Shown: positions 34,691-47,086, counted from the first letter of the stretch. The stretch is DNA of 64,000 bases from Bryopsis sp. KO-2023 (GCA_030272585.1 BSYQ01000001.1:8509001-8573000); one strand, 5' to 3'. Notes: generated by a model not told the origin, from the sequence alone. Program-made: numbers and translations.

Positions 34691-36228
34691 GAGAAAAACG
34701 CAACAGGGTGGGATCTAGTTTGATGCCTTTTTTCATTGAGGGTTTGCTGGCCTGGGATTATTTTACATTTATTGTGGGACATGGCCTTGGGGGGGGAGGG
34801 GGGGGAGTTTTTGAACAGGACTTTGGGTACATCTGGAGTGAAAGAAACTTGTGTTTGAAGGAGTATGGTTTTCAGGAGTAAATTCTGGTGTTAACAGGTG
34901 GATGACTGGTCCAAAAAATGGAATGGCATATATTTGCATCCGACTTTTTTCAAGTGGATTGCCAGGGTTTTTTTTGCCCAGAAAAAATGTTTGTATTTCT
35001 TGTGCGAGGACAGATGGTTGGTGTAATTCAACATTGTGTGGAGACTGCCTGTGGTTCAATAATGATACTTGTGCTGAACTCTCACAACAGCGTCACAGAA
35101 CGACATCCAGCTTTTTTTTTTCAGGCCTGGTTAACCCCCCCTCTCCCCCGTACAGTGTTTCATTTCCTCATTGGATTCTTGCAAACCAAAACAGTTTCTG
35201 GTGAGGTGTGACGTAGCCCTTAGAAATCACAATTCTACTCTGTTTTTTTCCACACCCATGGTGACAGATCGAACATAAAGTCATGAAGACATGAAGTCGG
35301 GAATGAATCAAATCAACATCAAGGTTCCCTCCACAAAATACCCAAAAAACACTGGCCAATGCAAAGGATCTCCCAAGAAATTCCAGGTTGTGCCAGAATG
35401 TAAAAATTATCACCAATAAGTTACAACACAATTATCAGGATCTACAAGTACCAACTCATGTTGGATCCTGCGATTTCATTAAAATTTTCAAGCATGCAAA
35501 CAACTCCCCCCCTCCTCCTTCAAACAACACCTAAATCAAATCTTCTGGGCAATGTCCCAGATGAGATGTTAATGGCGATTTCATGGGATGGTGGTTTTGC
35601 GCGTCCGAATGCATCATCAGGGGGTGCATCCCTGTGGGAGGTCATCGATAGATCCCTGATCTGCCATCAGGGTAATTGATTCAAGCAACCAAATTTAGAG
35701 ATGAGAATTCGATTTTCTTCTCTCAAAACCTAGCCCCATGAAATTGTTGCCTCAGCTTGACAACAGCATAATGGCAATCCTGGTCCAAATCGGCAGCAGA
35801 GGTTCTGGCTCATGAATCTCAATCCCTTAGCAAATTCCAAACATCGTGTACACACCTCAACATGAAGCATGGAAGTCATTATATCAAATCGAATGTTCAT
35901 ATCTAAAACAGTGCTCTTCTGAAAACTCATTTGTAGCTACTCAAGGGAAATATACCCATCGATTTTTTCTTCTTCTTGAAAGCATCAGAGCACGTCACCA
36001 AAGTGACCCAAATGAGCACAGGTCATATTTGAATTAACAGCATGTAGCAAAATCGTTTTTCTTTCTAGAAAAAAGCGCCTCATCATGCATTTATTAAGAC
36101 AGAAAGGTAAGGGAGTCCAACCCATGCTTCTGCAACAACCAATGACAACTTTAAACAAGAATGAGCCCTCACAGCCATATTGGTCATCGGAGCTTTTATT
36201 CCTTGGGGATTTTTCCAGATAGTAAAAA

Positions 36229-36825
36229 GTGATGGCTGTTTTCATCATCGCTGCTAGACAGTGTTGAGGCGGAAGTGCATTCGACAGTTTTCTTCTTGTT
36301 GTTCTGCATCCATATGCATTTGCTACTGTGTGATTTTCCAAGTCTATACCAGAATCGAAAACATGAAAAACTGGTTGGAGAGTGGACTCCCCTCATCCTT
36401 GGTGTCTATATTGCTGTGATACTGGTTGGTCATGCCTGGGTTCATGATGCATGTCATTGATGTCAGACTGTTATCAGATTTGGAATCCCAAATGAGATCA
36501 TGCATGTGTGATGTGCATTTAAATGCACAAATTTGTTCAGCGCGTTGACCCCTGATGTTTGTATGCCGTTTCACATGAATTCTAGGATCCTTGGATTAAA
36601 ACAGCATCCTTTAGATTTTGTGTTATATTTTCACACGATCTTATTAGATATGTGGAGGTTGTTTCGGGATGTGTATGCATGCATGATTTTTTAATAAAGA
36701 AATAAAGGATGATGTCAAAGCTGGCTTTCATGCGGGGTTTTCATGGAGGTTTCAATAAAACCACTGCCAAGGGTAAGCACAGGAGCAGGATGGGATGATC
36801 CAGCGATAAAAAATGAGGGGTCGGG
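36229..36825. repeat. Repeat R1, related to the flanks of element A
   Basis: This stretch is strongly similar to 46465-46871 continued by 62211-62318. It contains an uninterrupted aaaggatgatgtcaaagctg at about 36703-36722, exactly where element A interrupts the other copy. The part from 36715 upwards on the minus strand is the coding 3' end of the gene at 36715-38385. Confidence 0.85.
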
Positions 36826-38385
36826 AAATGAAATAGCCCATATGAATGCAAGTAAAACCAAGGCCTCTGCTATTCTGCCATTCCCTCTTGCTATTTGGTA
36901 GGGGGAGGGTATAGTAACATCGATGACATTCAGCAGTTTAGCCACCAGAGGCAAAACACAGCGTACTTGAATTTTCCACAAGAAACAAACGAACCTCATT
37001 TGTGGCCCTCCTGATAGGCATTTCAGGTTTGAGGGGGAAATAATGCTGCTATATTAAAATAGATACCCCTCACTGAACCACCATCCCTACGCCATTCCAA
37101 GAAAATCGAAACCAATCGCTCACAAGCAACAGCAGCCCTCCAAAAACATCTGAAAACCAGAAGAAGGCCTGATTTCAACCAGCTTGTCTGTTCAAGAGCG
37201 AGGAGCTGTGGCAAACAGACTGCTCTCAACACCTACCAAAAGGGCCTGGATTACACAAACCCCTCCAGCAGATACCCTACAGACAACACTAACCCACTCC
37301 ACCACTCAATCTTCCTTTCCCCAAAAGCATACATCGAGAAAATGACATCCATGAAACATGGATCTCCCAATCTACGCTTATTATGCCAGTCTCCCTTCCA
37401 TTTGGTCACGAAGCAATCCCATCGGTTCCCATGTATTTCTTTTTTTGACTCTTGACAGTGCATTTCCTTTCATAAAATGGTTCTCCATTTCTTGCTTCTG
37501 AGGGGCTTGTCAAATTCCCAGCTTCTGTTCAACATGCAGAGCCCTTTCCAACTGTGATTTATCCCCAGTATGGTTCCCAATTCGGCGCTTTTCTCCACAC
37601 TCCAGCCTTGCTTGCTCCGGTTTCTTGCAAATGCATCTGCCGCCGATTTCCATCCAACAGTTTGTAAAGGAAGGTCCACAGAGGAAAAGCATCCGCACAT
37701 GAACCTGATACACAAGATATAATTCTTAAGATGGTGATGCATTCGAGAAAAAAATGGCAATCAGTCCTCGGGGCTTGAAAAATCTGAGGGCACACCAATG
37801 CTAGATATTCCTGTCGGAAAAACTGGACTTACCATCAACAGCCCTCCATCTGGATGCACCAAATATGTCGGAACACATTTGAGTCTTGCCTCTTCGCCAG
37901 CCCCCATCAAAGTGTGAAATCTCAAAACAACAAATGCACCATCTGGACTCCGTGGCAGCTGGGTTATGGACATGCATATGGACATGCATGTGTTACATGT
38001 TGAAAATGGGAAATTCAATCGAACGTGGGGATGCCAAACATGTCGATCGGGCTCCATCTCGGACCTTTCCAATGGGAAGCATGTGCATGACTCATCAATG
38101 TGATTCTGATTGGGACGTCCTGTCCCACTGCAGAAAAAATAAAAATAAAACCCCTTGTAAAAACAAAACAAACAACGATACACAGAGCAAAATTTCACTT
38201 CCTTCCCTGTAACCCAACATGAGCGTTTACAGCCACTGCAAAAACCTAAAACAAAAAAGACACTGCAGCTATTGCCTTTTCGATCCCTCTTTTTCACTTA
38301 GCTGTCCACCCTTTCATGTTTATTTTTCTCACCTTCAATCTTGAAAAAACAGTTCCGGCAAACTTCCACCTCCCGAGGTCAAATT
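36715..38385 (-). CDS. 3' exons of a helical-repeat-like protein (5' end unresolved)
   Basis: Four minus-strand exons with agreeing phases: 38385-38333, 37958-37833, 37232-37067, 37010-36715. They encode about 213 residues rich in Leu/Ala/Val helices (for example GAFVVLRFHTLMGAGEEARL, then LRAVCLPQLLALEQTSWLKS, then LPLVAKLLNVID and AEALVLLAFIWAISFPDPSFF), which is the look of HEAT/ARM-type solenoids. The last exon runs into repeat R1 and stops at 36715-36717. Upstream exons must exist (first one seen enters in phase 1); exon-like stretches at 38.8-40.0 kb may belong to it. Family not identified. Confidence 0.5.
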
Positions 38386-41233
38386 CTGCCCACATTTTTT
38401 AATCATACAGTTTGATCACTCTGTAAAAAAATTCCAGCTGCCAACCCAGCCAAGCAAACTTTTTTTTCTAACTCCACGAACTGTGAGTGGATGACCACTG
38501 TTTTGGGAGACTTGGAAAACATAATTTCATAACTTAAGCTTGTCAATAACGAGTTTAAAAAATCTTGAGGAAAGGCAAAAAATGCGATGCCTATTGTTGA
38601 TCATTGACTGACTTGACCCTCTTGGGAAACAAGAGCTCTGTTAATAAATATCATCAGGCTGATTTTTTTTTGTTTTTGATGCTGGCCATTGATGTGACCT
38701 GTGCATGTGCAAATGATGAGGATCCAAGGCATCGACCCTTTGAATTTTGATTGTCTGTAACTTTGCTTTGTTTTGTAAGAAGAACACATGTCAAACAAAT
38801 TGATTAAATTTGATATTCCCGTGATTGCAATATTGAAAATAATATTGATCGAAGCGTCGCGAGAAGGTTTGAAGGGATATCCCTGCTGCATCCATGGCTC
38901 GATTGAAGGCGCATTTTAGTTGAGTGAGAACTGAAAAGAAAGGATTTAATTCTGATTTGACGTCTCCGTGCAGCACCAAGGAAGCCAATGGTTTTGATCG
39001 ATCATTTCATGCAGTATTGCGAAAAAAGAGCAATAAGGAGTTGCACTTGAATTTAATGAAGTTTGAGGAAGGCGGTTATTAAATCCACCTCCAGAGAAAT
39101 TTGGTCCTGGAAAAACCACTTGATGTGTGCATGAAATGCAGTTTTGATGTTTGGTTGAACCAAAGGGCAAACGAACATGTCCTTATGAAAAGAAAAACAG
39201 TTGCTGATGTGTTGAATGGGTACCTCTGTGCATGGTGCATTGACAGGATTCCGACAATGGATTCGGCAGGTGCAGGCTGTTGAGCTTTGCGTTGATACTC
39301 GAAACTTGAAAACAAAAGAAAAACAAAAGAAGTGGCCTTGATAGAACATTTTTTGAGCAGAATTTCTGGCTGATGCATTCCCTCCTGGAATGCCTCCTTG
39401 GAGTTGACAGCTTTCAGCTTTCTGTGAACATAAAAAGCCAATATGGAGCATAAAAAGTTCACTCTCTTCAGCGAAGGCTGGAGAAGCTTGTTAGTTAATC
39501 GTGGCAATAAATGCATGTCTTGCAGAAAGAAATAAAGTCATGCTTAATGCATTATATCTCGGAAAGAAACCAACAGAGAAGACGTTGAAAAAATCTTGCA
39601 TGTTACCTTGATGTGCATTGGCACAGTCCCCTGATGCAGTCTGTTTGAGATATGGGAGGTTGATATTTGAGTCGATGATGCAAATTGATGAAGAAACTTG
39701 ATTCAATGATTGAAAACGAGACTGCCTTTGAATAGCTCTTGTTGTTTTACTCGTCTGGTGCAGTTGGACTCCTGGGTGTTCCATCCATCCATTGGATATC
39801 ATCTGCAGAAATTAACACCGCAACAAAAGTCAGACTGTGTGGACTTGCCAAAATATGTATTTCATTGAAAAAAAGGACTGAACAGGCAAATGGTTTGCAT
39901 ATGTAATCAAAAGCACTAAAAAGTAAACAAACACACAAAACAATTGCAAATAAACGATAGAAGTTATTCTCACCTTGACCTCCAGGCATTGGAACTCCCT
40001 TGAAAAAACTTCACAGCCAACTTCTGATTTGCCATCGCCCGCTCTCCAAATAAGTCCGCATTGGTATCATCTTTTTTAGGATGGCTTCACCTTCTGAAAG
40101 CTCTTCAAAACTTCCTTCTAATCCACACTTTTTTTTTTTTTTTTCCTTCTTAATTTTGATTTTTTTTTCTTCTTGATTTTAATTTTTTTTCTCTTCCCCT
40201 CCCCCCCCCTGTTGAGGTTTCTAGCGCCCCACCCACACCCTCCTGAACTCCCCACCGGGTCCCATGCGCCGGGGGCTTGGTCGGGGGGCTCCGTTCCAGT
40301 GCTCCTTCAGGGCTTCAGGGCTGCTAGCTTCGGGGCGGCACGGCTGCTCGGCTTGGGGCTGCATGGCTGACCTGGTGGGTGGGGGCAAGGAGGTCCTTGC
40401 CCCCAGCAGAAAAAGGTGGCGTTACTAGATTGTCAAGAAAACAAAAGGACCAGAAGTTTTGCAAAGAGGAACAACACTTACCATAGCCCATGACGGCAGA
40501 GTGGGTGGAAAGCGTCCATGACAGCTCTCCAGTGGGGTTGGGCTTCGGGGCACAAAGGCACGGCTCCAGCTTGGACGGACGGGGGTGGGGGTGGGGAAAG
40601 TGGGGGGTTCATGGGGCTGGGACGGGGGGGAATTGGCGCATGGGACGGTGCCTTGGTGAGGAGCCCCGCTAGAAACCTCAACCCTTTTCAACTTCCTTTT
40701 TTTTTCATTTACCCAATTTCTTCTTTTTTTTTGAAGAGAGGGGGGGGGGGTAATTTTTTCGCAAGACCAGCGCTCCTAAATCCTTACCAAAAAAAAGTGT
40801 TTATCTAATCCTCAGGGGGCAATTTTCAGAATCCTTCCCTTTTCATCAACTTTCGATGTCTTTCTGTTTTTGCCTCTGATCCATTTTTTTTCTTTTGTTG
40901 ATCAGATTTTTTTCAATCCATCAAATTCTAAGGGGAAAAAGAATTGAACAAAATCTATTTTTCCCCAGAAAACAGGAGTGAATCATCGCGCTAGCCTTGG
41001 CCTGATTGAACTCAAGATATTTTTTTTATCATTCTCCCATTATCACTTTCGCTTTCTTTTTTGCCATGCTAAAACAACTCCTTGCCAGCCAATCAGCTCA
41101 GTTCTGCCCCTTTTTTTTTGCTGCCGCCAGTTCACTCCGATTGAAATATAAGACTGACTAATCCGATCATATAGCTTTTTTTTTTCCTTTTTTGATCCCC
41201 AGCTCCCTCCCACAAACGCAGCCCTCAGTGAAA
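38386..41233. other. Intron/spacer DNA with unplaced minus-strand exon-like stretches
   Basis: Exon-like frames on the minus strand at about 38940-38830 (LKCAFNRAMDAAGISLQTFS), 39240-39115 and 40040-39974 lack a phase-consistent chain. 39400-40700 is one unit of the tandem duplication described separately. Confidence 0.35.
40211..40682. repeat. GC-rich repeat, copy 1
   Basis: 472 bp. Ends are a perfect 16 bp inverted repeat (gttgaggtttctagcg / cgctagaaacctcaac). Interior is C/G-rich (cgggggcttggtcgggggg). On the minus strand it contains a consensus splice donor (ggctatg|gtaagtg). Confidence 0.75.
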
Positions 41234-41612
41234 TTACGCAGAGCAAGCTATCACCCCAACTGAGCCCATGTCCAAAATTCCCAGAGCAGCAACCTTCCAG
41301 AACATCTGAAAAAGAAAAAAATAATCTGATTTCAGGAAACGGCTGACTATTTGTCCCGAAAGCAAAACACAACATTTACTGCGGAAAAACACACAAAAAG
41401 AATTTCTGACCACCACCAAACGTTATTTTTCCCTCCTGATATCAGTCCACAATAAAAAATGTAGGCTGAAGGATTGCATACCTTTGGAATAGGCTTCGGT
41501 TTCCTCACCTGTTTTTGTCCCCTGTCAAATGGTGCGCTCCCTCTTCCAACGATGCGTGGCAGAAACTTTTTTCGAACATTGAGAAAAAGCTTCACAGTTA
41601 GAAGCAAAACAT
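41234..41612 (-). CDS. Two 3'-terminal exons, unidentified membrane-like protein
   Basis: Exons 41612-41509 and 41305-41234, joined in phase 0, with acceptors tctatgcaag and tttttctttttcag and donor GTGAGG. They encode VLLLTVKLFLNVRKKFLPRI and a Gly/Ser/Arg linker, then MFWKVAALGILDMGSVGVIA and a stop. The hydrophobic end suggests a C-terminal membrane helix. The 5' part is not resolved. Confidence 0.4.
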
Positions 41613-42471
41613 CTTGCATAGAATTCCATGGAGGTGTGGTTGAAACCGGTCGGATTGGAGAATACAGAACCAAGTTAAATTTTCGCGTCCGCGTCTAGCC
41701 CGGCCTTTTTGTTGAAATTTTCTGGAAGCGATAACAGCTTGCAGAGTTGATAACCTTTTCAACGAAGGCCAGGAAAGCCTGTTTGTTACCAGTGTCCAGA
41801 AAACCAGTGTGTTGCAAACGAAAAACCAACAGAGAACGATGTTGAAAACTTGCAGATAACCTTGGTGCACATTGGCAAAGTCCCCTGATGGAACCTGTTG
41901 AGATTGGAAGGTTGATATTTCAGTCGATGATGCAACTTGATAAGGCCTGATTTTTCTTTATTGAACACGAAACAGCTTTTGTTGTTTTCACTCATTTGGT
42001 GCAGTGCGATTCCTGGTGTTTTCCATCCATTCAATAAATAAATGCCATCTGCGAAAATCAACAACACAACAAAACTTAGGCTGTGTGAACATGTGCTGTC
42101 GGATTTTCGAAATGCAAATCTAGCCGAAATATGTGTCCGCCCCAAAATAGGACTGAACGCTGTAGGAATCAAACAGATATGAATTCAAAGCAATTTATTT
42201 TAGTGAAAACCACACACAAAAGAAGTGGAAAGAACTGATAAGAATTCTCACCTTGATCTCCAAGAACTTCCTTGCACACTTCAGGGTCCAGGATTCGTCA
42301 TATTCTGCTCCCCAATTTTCTGACTGCAAACCTCCACGCTGGTCCGAATTGCAATCGAGATTTGTTTCATGCTTATAAATCCTGGTTCAAACTTGCTTTT
42401 AATGAATCATTTTTCTTTTTTTTTTTCCCTCCTAAAATTGATTTTTTCCTTCTAATTTTTGCTCCCCCCCC

Positions 42472-42939
42472 GGGCTCTAGCGCCCCACCCACACCCTCCT
42501 GAACTCCCCACCGGGTCCCATGCGCCGGGGGCTTGGTCGGGGGGCTCCGTTCCAATGCTCCTTCAGGGCTTCATGGCTGCTCGGCTTCGGGGCGGCACGG
42601 CTGCTCGGCTTGGGGCTGCATGGCTGACCTGGTGGGTGGGGGCAAGGAGATCCTTGCCCCCAGCAGAAAACAATGGCGTTACTAGATTGTCAAGAAACAA
42701 AAAAACAGGACCAGAAGTTTTGCAAAGAGGAACAACACTTACCATAGCCCATGACGGCAGAGTGGGTGGAAAGCGTCCATGACAGCTCTCCAGTGGGGGT
42801 TAGGCTTCGGGGCACAATGGCACGGCTCCAGCTTGGACGGACGGGGGTGGGGGTGGGGAAAGTGGGGGGTTCATGGGGGCTGGGACGGGGGGAATTGGCG
42901 CATGGGACGGTGCCTTGGTGAGGAGCCCCGCTAGAACCC
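42472..42939. repeat. GC-rich repeat, copy 2
   Basis: 468 bp, over 90% like copy 3 by eye. Inverted ends are shorter (gggctctagcg / cgctagaaccc, one mismatch). The internal minus-strand donor gtaagtg is intact. Confidence 0.75.
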
Positions 42940-43316
42940 AATCCTTTTTACCCTTTTTATTGTTATTCCAAATTCAATTTCTCCCCCCTTTCCTTTTTTT
43001 TTTTTTTGGGGGGGGGCATGGAGCACACCCTATGGTGACAAGTCTCCTAATCCTCCTATCCAATATGCACTCTGGCCATCAGGGCAAAAAAAAAGTGCTA
43101 ATCTTTGCTTATTGGACGTTCAAAGGCTTCTTGCGACTTGCCAGAAGAGTGTATATCAACTTCCCAGAAAGCATCCATTCAGTTCGTTCCATCTATCCAC
43201 CCATCCCTTTTTTTTTGGTGGAGTGAATCCTTGACTTGTCACCAGTCTAGCTGCAGTCCTAATCCCACACAGTGCGACACCATCGCTTTGGCTTTCCGTT
43301 TTATTTTTCTTTCCCT

Positions 43317-44494
43317 CTAGACTTCTACACATGAACTGGGAGCGACTTCGAGCTCCATATTTCTTGAGTGCAGATATTCCATACAAGGACACCTGAAAAC
43401 ACGACCCAGATTTAAGAAAAAAAATATATACTACTAAAAATCACCAGAGTATGTAGGCAGCAAAAGAAGGCAGGAGATACATAACAAATTTATTAATATT
43501 ATTATATTGCTTCACCCTGAATCAAAATTGTTTATCCACAGTGCACACGTTTCGGATAAACGAAGCAAAAAAAAAGAATCTACCCCAGAGCGAAATCACC
43601 CACCTCAAGGAAACCCTTTTGAGAGGGGCACCTCCACCTGGTGCATCCAATACCAGCTTTGTGTGTGGATGGTGCTTGTCTTTGGACCACCCCAATCACC
43701 AGCCGAGGGCCAAAAGCAGGATACCATTCCAGCACGCTTTCATCAACCTCAACTCATCGTTTAAATTCTCCAGAGCACCATGGGACCTGAACTGCACATG
43801 TGAGGTTACTGAAACAATGGGCTTGATTTCCTGATGTGATGCAGTGGCATTTGCCTGACCCTGTGCCCAATGGAAATACACATCTTGGAGTATATAGATT
43901 TTTGGAATTTGGAGTCTGTGGGATCATCATTGGGGACGTACGTATTTCCAGGTATTCTTCTTTTTCGTCTGTTTTTTTCTCCCCCTCAAGATCACACCAC
44001 AAACATCACCACGATGTAGAACACACCTTCATCGAGCGAGCCATCCTCACCAAGAATCCCCAGGAACCGCCACCCCTGCAAAAATTGAGGTCAATGTTGA
44101 TTAGTAAATCTAACAACAAGAATGGGAGCGTTCCTTGAAGCAGAAACGACGGGAAGCACTTGGGAAAAGTCACATAATCCATATGGCTGTTGCTCAAAAG
44201 CTTTCCAAAAATATACATCATTGATACTTGAATTGGGGAATGACCTTGTGCACCCTCTCCATACGCCAGCAAAGCATTTCGGCAAATTCTGTCCACAGCC
44301 ATTGTTTACGGGGCCTACCTACGTATTTTCCCTCTAAAGTACACCACCAATGAGAAAATCTTCCAAGGATTTTCATCATTTCTGGACCTGCTATTCAATT
44401 CACCTGCTCTGACGTAGTCGATTGCTTCGGCAAAATAAAAAGGTCTATTCTTGACTGCAGCTCCAACCAGCCTTTGGCGATTGGTCCTATTTTC
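43317..44494 (-). CDS. 3' exons of an unidentified protein
   Basis: Six minus-strand exons whose phases chain: 44494-44404, 44288-44245, 44075-44027, 43883-43725, 43679-43604, 43392-43317. They encode about 164 residues, including FAEMLCWRMERVHK, GWRFLGILGEDGSLDE, VYFHWAQGQANATASHQEIK, ALENLNDELRLMKACW and a Cys-containing end (CPCMEYLHSRNMELEVAPSS). The first exon may extend to about 44640 (a Cys-rich open frame). One intron is only 45 bp and the donor at 44244 (gtcatt) is weak, so details may change. Upstream exon candidates lie at 45.68-46.0 kb. No family recognised. Confidence 0.45.
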
Positions 44495-44499
44495 CTGGA

Positions 44500-46866
44500 C
44501 ACCGAATCCCCGACAGCTATAGCAAACACACAGGGAGGAATTGGGACATCCAAAAAACAAATTGGTGGCAGTCAGATCTCTTCCAGTGCAGCTCCTGGAG
44601 TCGCCCTCCACCGATGCATAACGGCAACTGTCTGTGGTAATCAACATCTACTCAGAAGGTTTGGAAGACGCTGTTGCATCAGGCTCACATCTACCCTGAA
44701 TTGTGGTAGAATAAACACAAAATCTGATGAAAGCATACACCCAAAAAAGAAATGGAGAAACAGAGAAAAAAAAAGAGGGTAAAATGAAAAAAAAAAGAGC
44801 AAATAACTCGTTGATATCACGAGCAGAATTTACCTTATCGCACAAAGTGCAGTACCATCTTCATGTGATGCTTCACTCAAGCTCTTCCATTTTCTTACAT
44901 CCCAACCTTTTTATGAAAATTATATCCAATCCTTCCTTCCGCTGCATCTTCATAGGAATGTTTCTTTACCTCTTCACTTTCACTTCTTTCAATTAAGAGC
45001 CTAACCTTTTTTCATCGATCGAATCTATTATCCTTTTTTTCTCTCTTCCCCTCCCCCCCCCTCCTATTGAGGTTTCTAGCGCCCCACCCACACCCTCCTG
45101 AACTCCCCACCGGGTCCCATGCGCCGGGGGCTTGGTCGGGGGGCTCCGTTCCAATGCTCCTTTAGGGCTTCAGGGCTGCTCGGCTTCGGGGCGGCACGGC
45201 TGCTCGGCTTGGGGCTGCATGGCTGACCTGGTGGGTGGGGGCAAGGAGATCCTTGCCCCCAGCAGAAAACAATGGCGTTACTAGATTGTCAAGAAACAAA
45301 AAAACAGACCAGAATTTTTGCGAAGAGGGAAAACACCTACCATAGCCCATGACAGCAGAGTGGGTGGAAAGCGTCCATGACAGCTCTCCAGTGGGGTTGG
45401 GCTTCGGGGCACAATGGCACGGCTCCAGCTTGGACGGACGGGGTGGGGGTGGGGAAAGTTGGGGGTTCATGGGGGCTGGGAGGGGGGGAATTGGCGCATG
45501 GGACGGTGCCTTGGTGAGGAGCCCCGCTAGAAACCTCAACCCTTTTTACCTTCCTTTTTCTGCCCGATGAATCTGTTTTTTTCTTTTCTGTTTTTTTCTT
45601 TTCGCACTTTTTTTTTGGACTTTTTTCCCCTTGTATTTCTCTTCATTTTTTTCCCCTTTCAAATGGGGGGGGGGCAAACCTATACCAACCAGTGGCCCTT
45701 GAGTGATCCATGCCATCACCGGTGGTAACACCTCCTGTTAAAAATAAATAAAAACAAAAACATGTTCACTAACTCAAAAACACCAAGGAAGGCTCAATCC
45801 CTCAGGCCGGCTGAAAGCTCTGGTGCACTCGGCGGATCATCAACCACTTACCGAATACACATATTACTCGAGGGAAAACACTTCATAGAACGTTTAAAGC
45901 TTCTCGGCCAGGAAAGAGAGAGTTTCATGTCGGGATCGTCCTTACTTGCTTTGGCTCGGCGGCGCAGGAAAAAACAAACGGCCACACAATTAAATTTGGA
46001 CATTTGTCCAGGCCACGGCCATCAACGCTCCAACCCCCAAAGCGCCGCCACACAAACGACAAGTTGATTTCGTACGGACTGCTCCCACGAAATCCAAAAT
46101 TTTCCGCGTGAAGCGAGGCCGTATCGAAATTCCAGCATGATTTTGCGCGCGCGTCTCGACGCCCAGCAGTGAGGGGACGTTGCTGGCATAAGGAATTCAG
46201 CCTGTCCTGGAGGATCCATAGTCTGACAGTAGTTCCCCAGTCCGACCACGTTAGCTAACCGCTCTTCCTCTTATTCTCGCGCGCTCCCTGGTTGTGCCAC
46301 CAGCTTTCTTGCCTTTTGAAATCCGAGTGCGCGTGCCCACTGTCAAGGAAAACACGGTGAGTGGTGCACCAGCTAGTCGCTTAATTCTAAGATACTTCTC
46401 GAACGTTTTCAGTTTCGGTTCTAGACGAACTCTGCCGTCGGGGTTACCACGTGGGCTGTTTTTTATCATCGCTGCTAGACCGTGCGAGGACGAAGAGAAT
46501 TCGAAACTTCCTTCTTGTTGTTCTGCGGCCATATTCATTTGCTCTTGTGTACTTCTTCAGGTCCATACCGAATTCGAACCCGTGAAAAACGGGTTGGAGA
46601 GTCGACTCCCTTACTGCTGTGATGCTGGTTGGTTATGTTGCGTGTCATTGATGTCAGATTGTTATCAGATTCGGAATCCCAAATGCGATCATGCATGTGT
46701 GATGCGCATTTGTATAGGACTTTGACCCCTGATGTCTGTATGCCATTTCACTTGAATTCTAGGATTCTTTAGATTTTGTGTTCCATTTCCATCACGATCT
46801 TGTTAGATATGTGGAGGTTGTTCTGGGATGTGTATGCATGCATGATTTTTTAATAAAGAAATAAAG
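44500..46866. other. Probable 5' region of the minus-strand gene and repeat R2
   Basis: CpG-rich DNA at 45850-46330 resembles the promoters elsewhere in this window. Two minus-strand first-exon candidates end in strong donors: 46003-45946 (GTAAGG) and 45928-45852 (GTAAGT). An exon-like stretch at 45726-45680 (EVLPPVMAWITQGPLV) follows an ttttaacag acceptor. 46465-46871 is repeat R2. Confidence 0.35.
45066..45540. repeat. GC-rich repeat, copy 3
   Basis: 475 bp. Inverted ends match those of copy 1 except for one base. Left flank shares a ttttctc..cccctcccccccct tract with copy 1, so the repeat unit may extend beyond the inverted ends. The internal donor reads gtaggtg here. Confidence 0.75.
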
Positions 46867-46871
46867 GATGA
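46867..46871. other. Target-site duplication of element A, left (gatga)
   Basis: Matches 62211-62215; the empty form aaag-gatga-tgtcaaag is present at about 36703. Confidence 0.9.
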
Positions 46872-47053
46872 TGATATGAACCTCTGACTCATCAGTCCGT
46901 CCAGAAGATACAGCTGGACGGGGACGGTTCGAGATGTGAGATCTCGTACCGTCCCAGAGGCCATATAACGCGGTCCAGCGTTCCCCACCGCAGTTCTTTC
47001 CTTTTCGCAAGTTAACTATCGTCTTCGGTCTGTGACCTCAAACGTTCATATCA
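46872..47053 (+). repeat. 5' LTR of element A
   Basis: 182 bp, TG...CA. Compared base by base with 55476-55626 plus 62180-62210, I found no difference. A catataa box near 46961 could serve as TATA signal. Confidence 0.95.
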
Positions 47054-47055
47054 AC

Positions 47056-47067
47056 TGGTTTCGGAGC
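47056..47067 (+). other. Primer-binding site of element A
   Basis: tggtttcggagc, two bases after the LTR, fits the 3' end of a tRNA ending in CCA. It resembles the tggtatcagagc Met-tRNA site common in plant Ty3/Gypsy elements. Confidence 0.7.
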
Positions 47068-47086
47068 AGGACCTTTCCCTACCCGT

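Larger units (their letters stand above)
32486..36714. other. Repeat- and homopolymer-rich spacer
   Basis: 4.2 kb, mostly A- and T-runs. No supported gene, though an exon-like frame at about 35560-35670 on the plus strand (ending HQ before a gtaatt donor) has protein-like composition. Distinct repeats are listed separately. Confidence 0.5.
39400..42950. repeat. Diverged tandem duplication (39.4-40.7 and 41.7-42.95 kb)
   Basis: The two units share order and sequence over more than 1 kb: ccaacagagaa, gtcccctgatg, ggttgatattt, gtcgatgatgcaa, ttcc-atccatt, the minus-strand donor ttctcacctt, and a copy of the GC-rich repeat at the right end. Identity is roughly 75-80% by eye, with indels. Confidence 0.7.

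Noticed and set aside
36196..36341. Minus-strand frame in R1 resembling the 46251-46538 minus-strand frame
   Set aside because: The similarity is explained by the R1/R2 duplication; the two frames do not conserve the protein sequence.
37470..37760. Minus-strand exon candidate between 37232 and 37833
   Set aside because: Open in two frames but with no usable GT donor, and the flanking exons already join in phase without it.
46294..46725. 143-codon plus-strand frame with an internal GTGAGT...TTTTCAG intron-like segment
   Set aside because: It runs through repeat R2 and has no start in the CpG-rich segment upstream; R1 does not preserve the frame.
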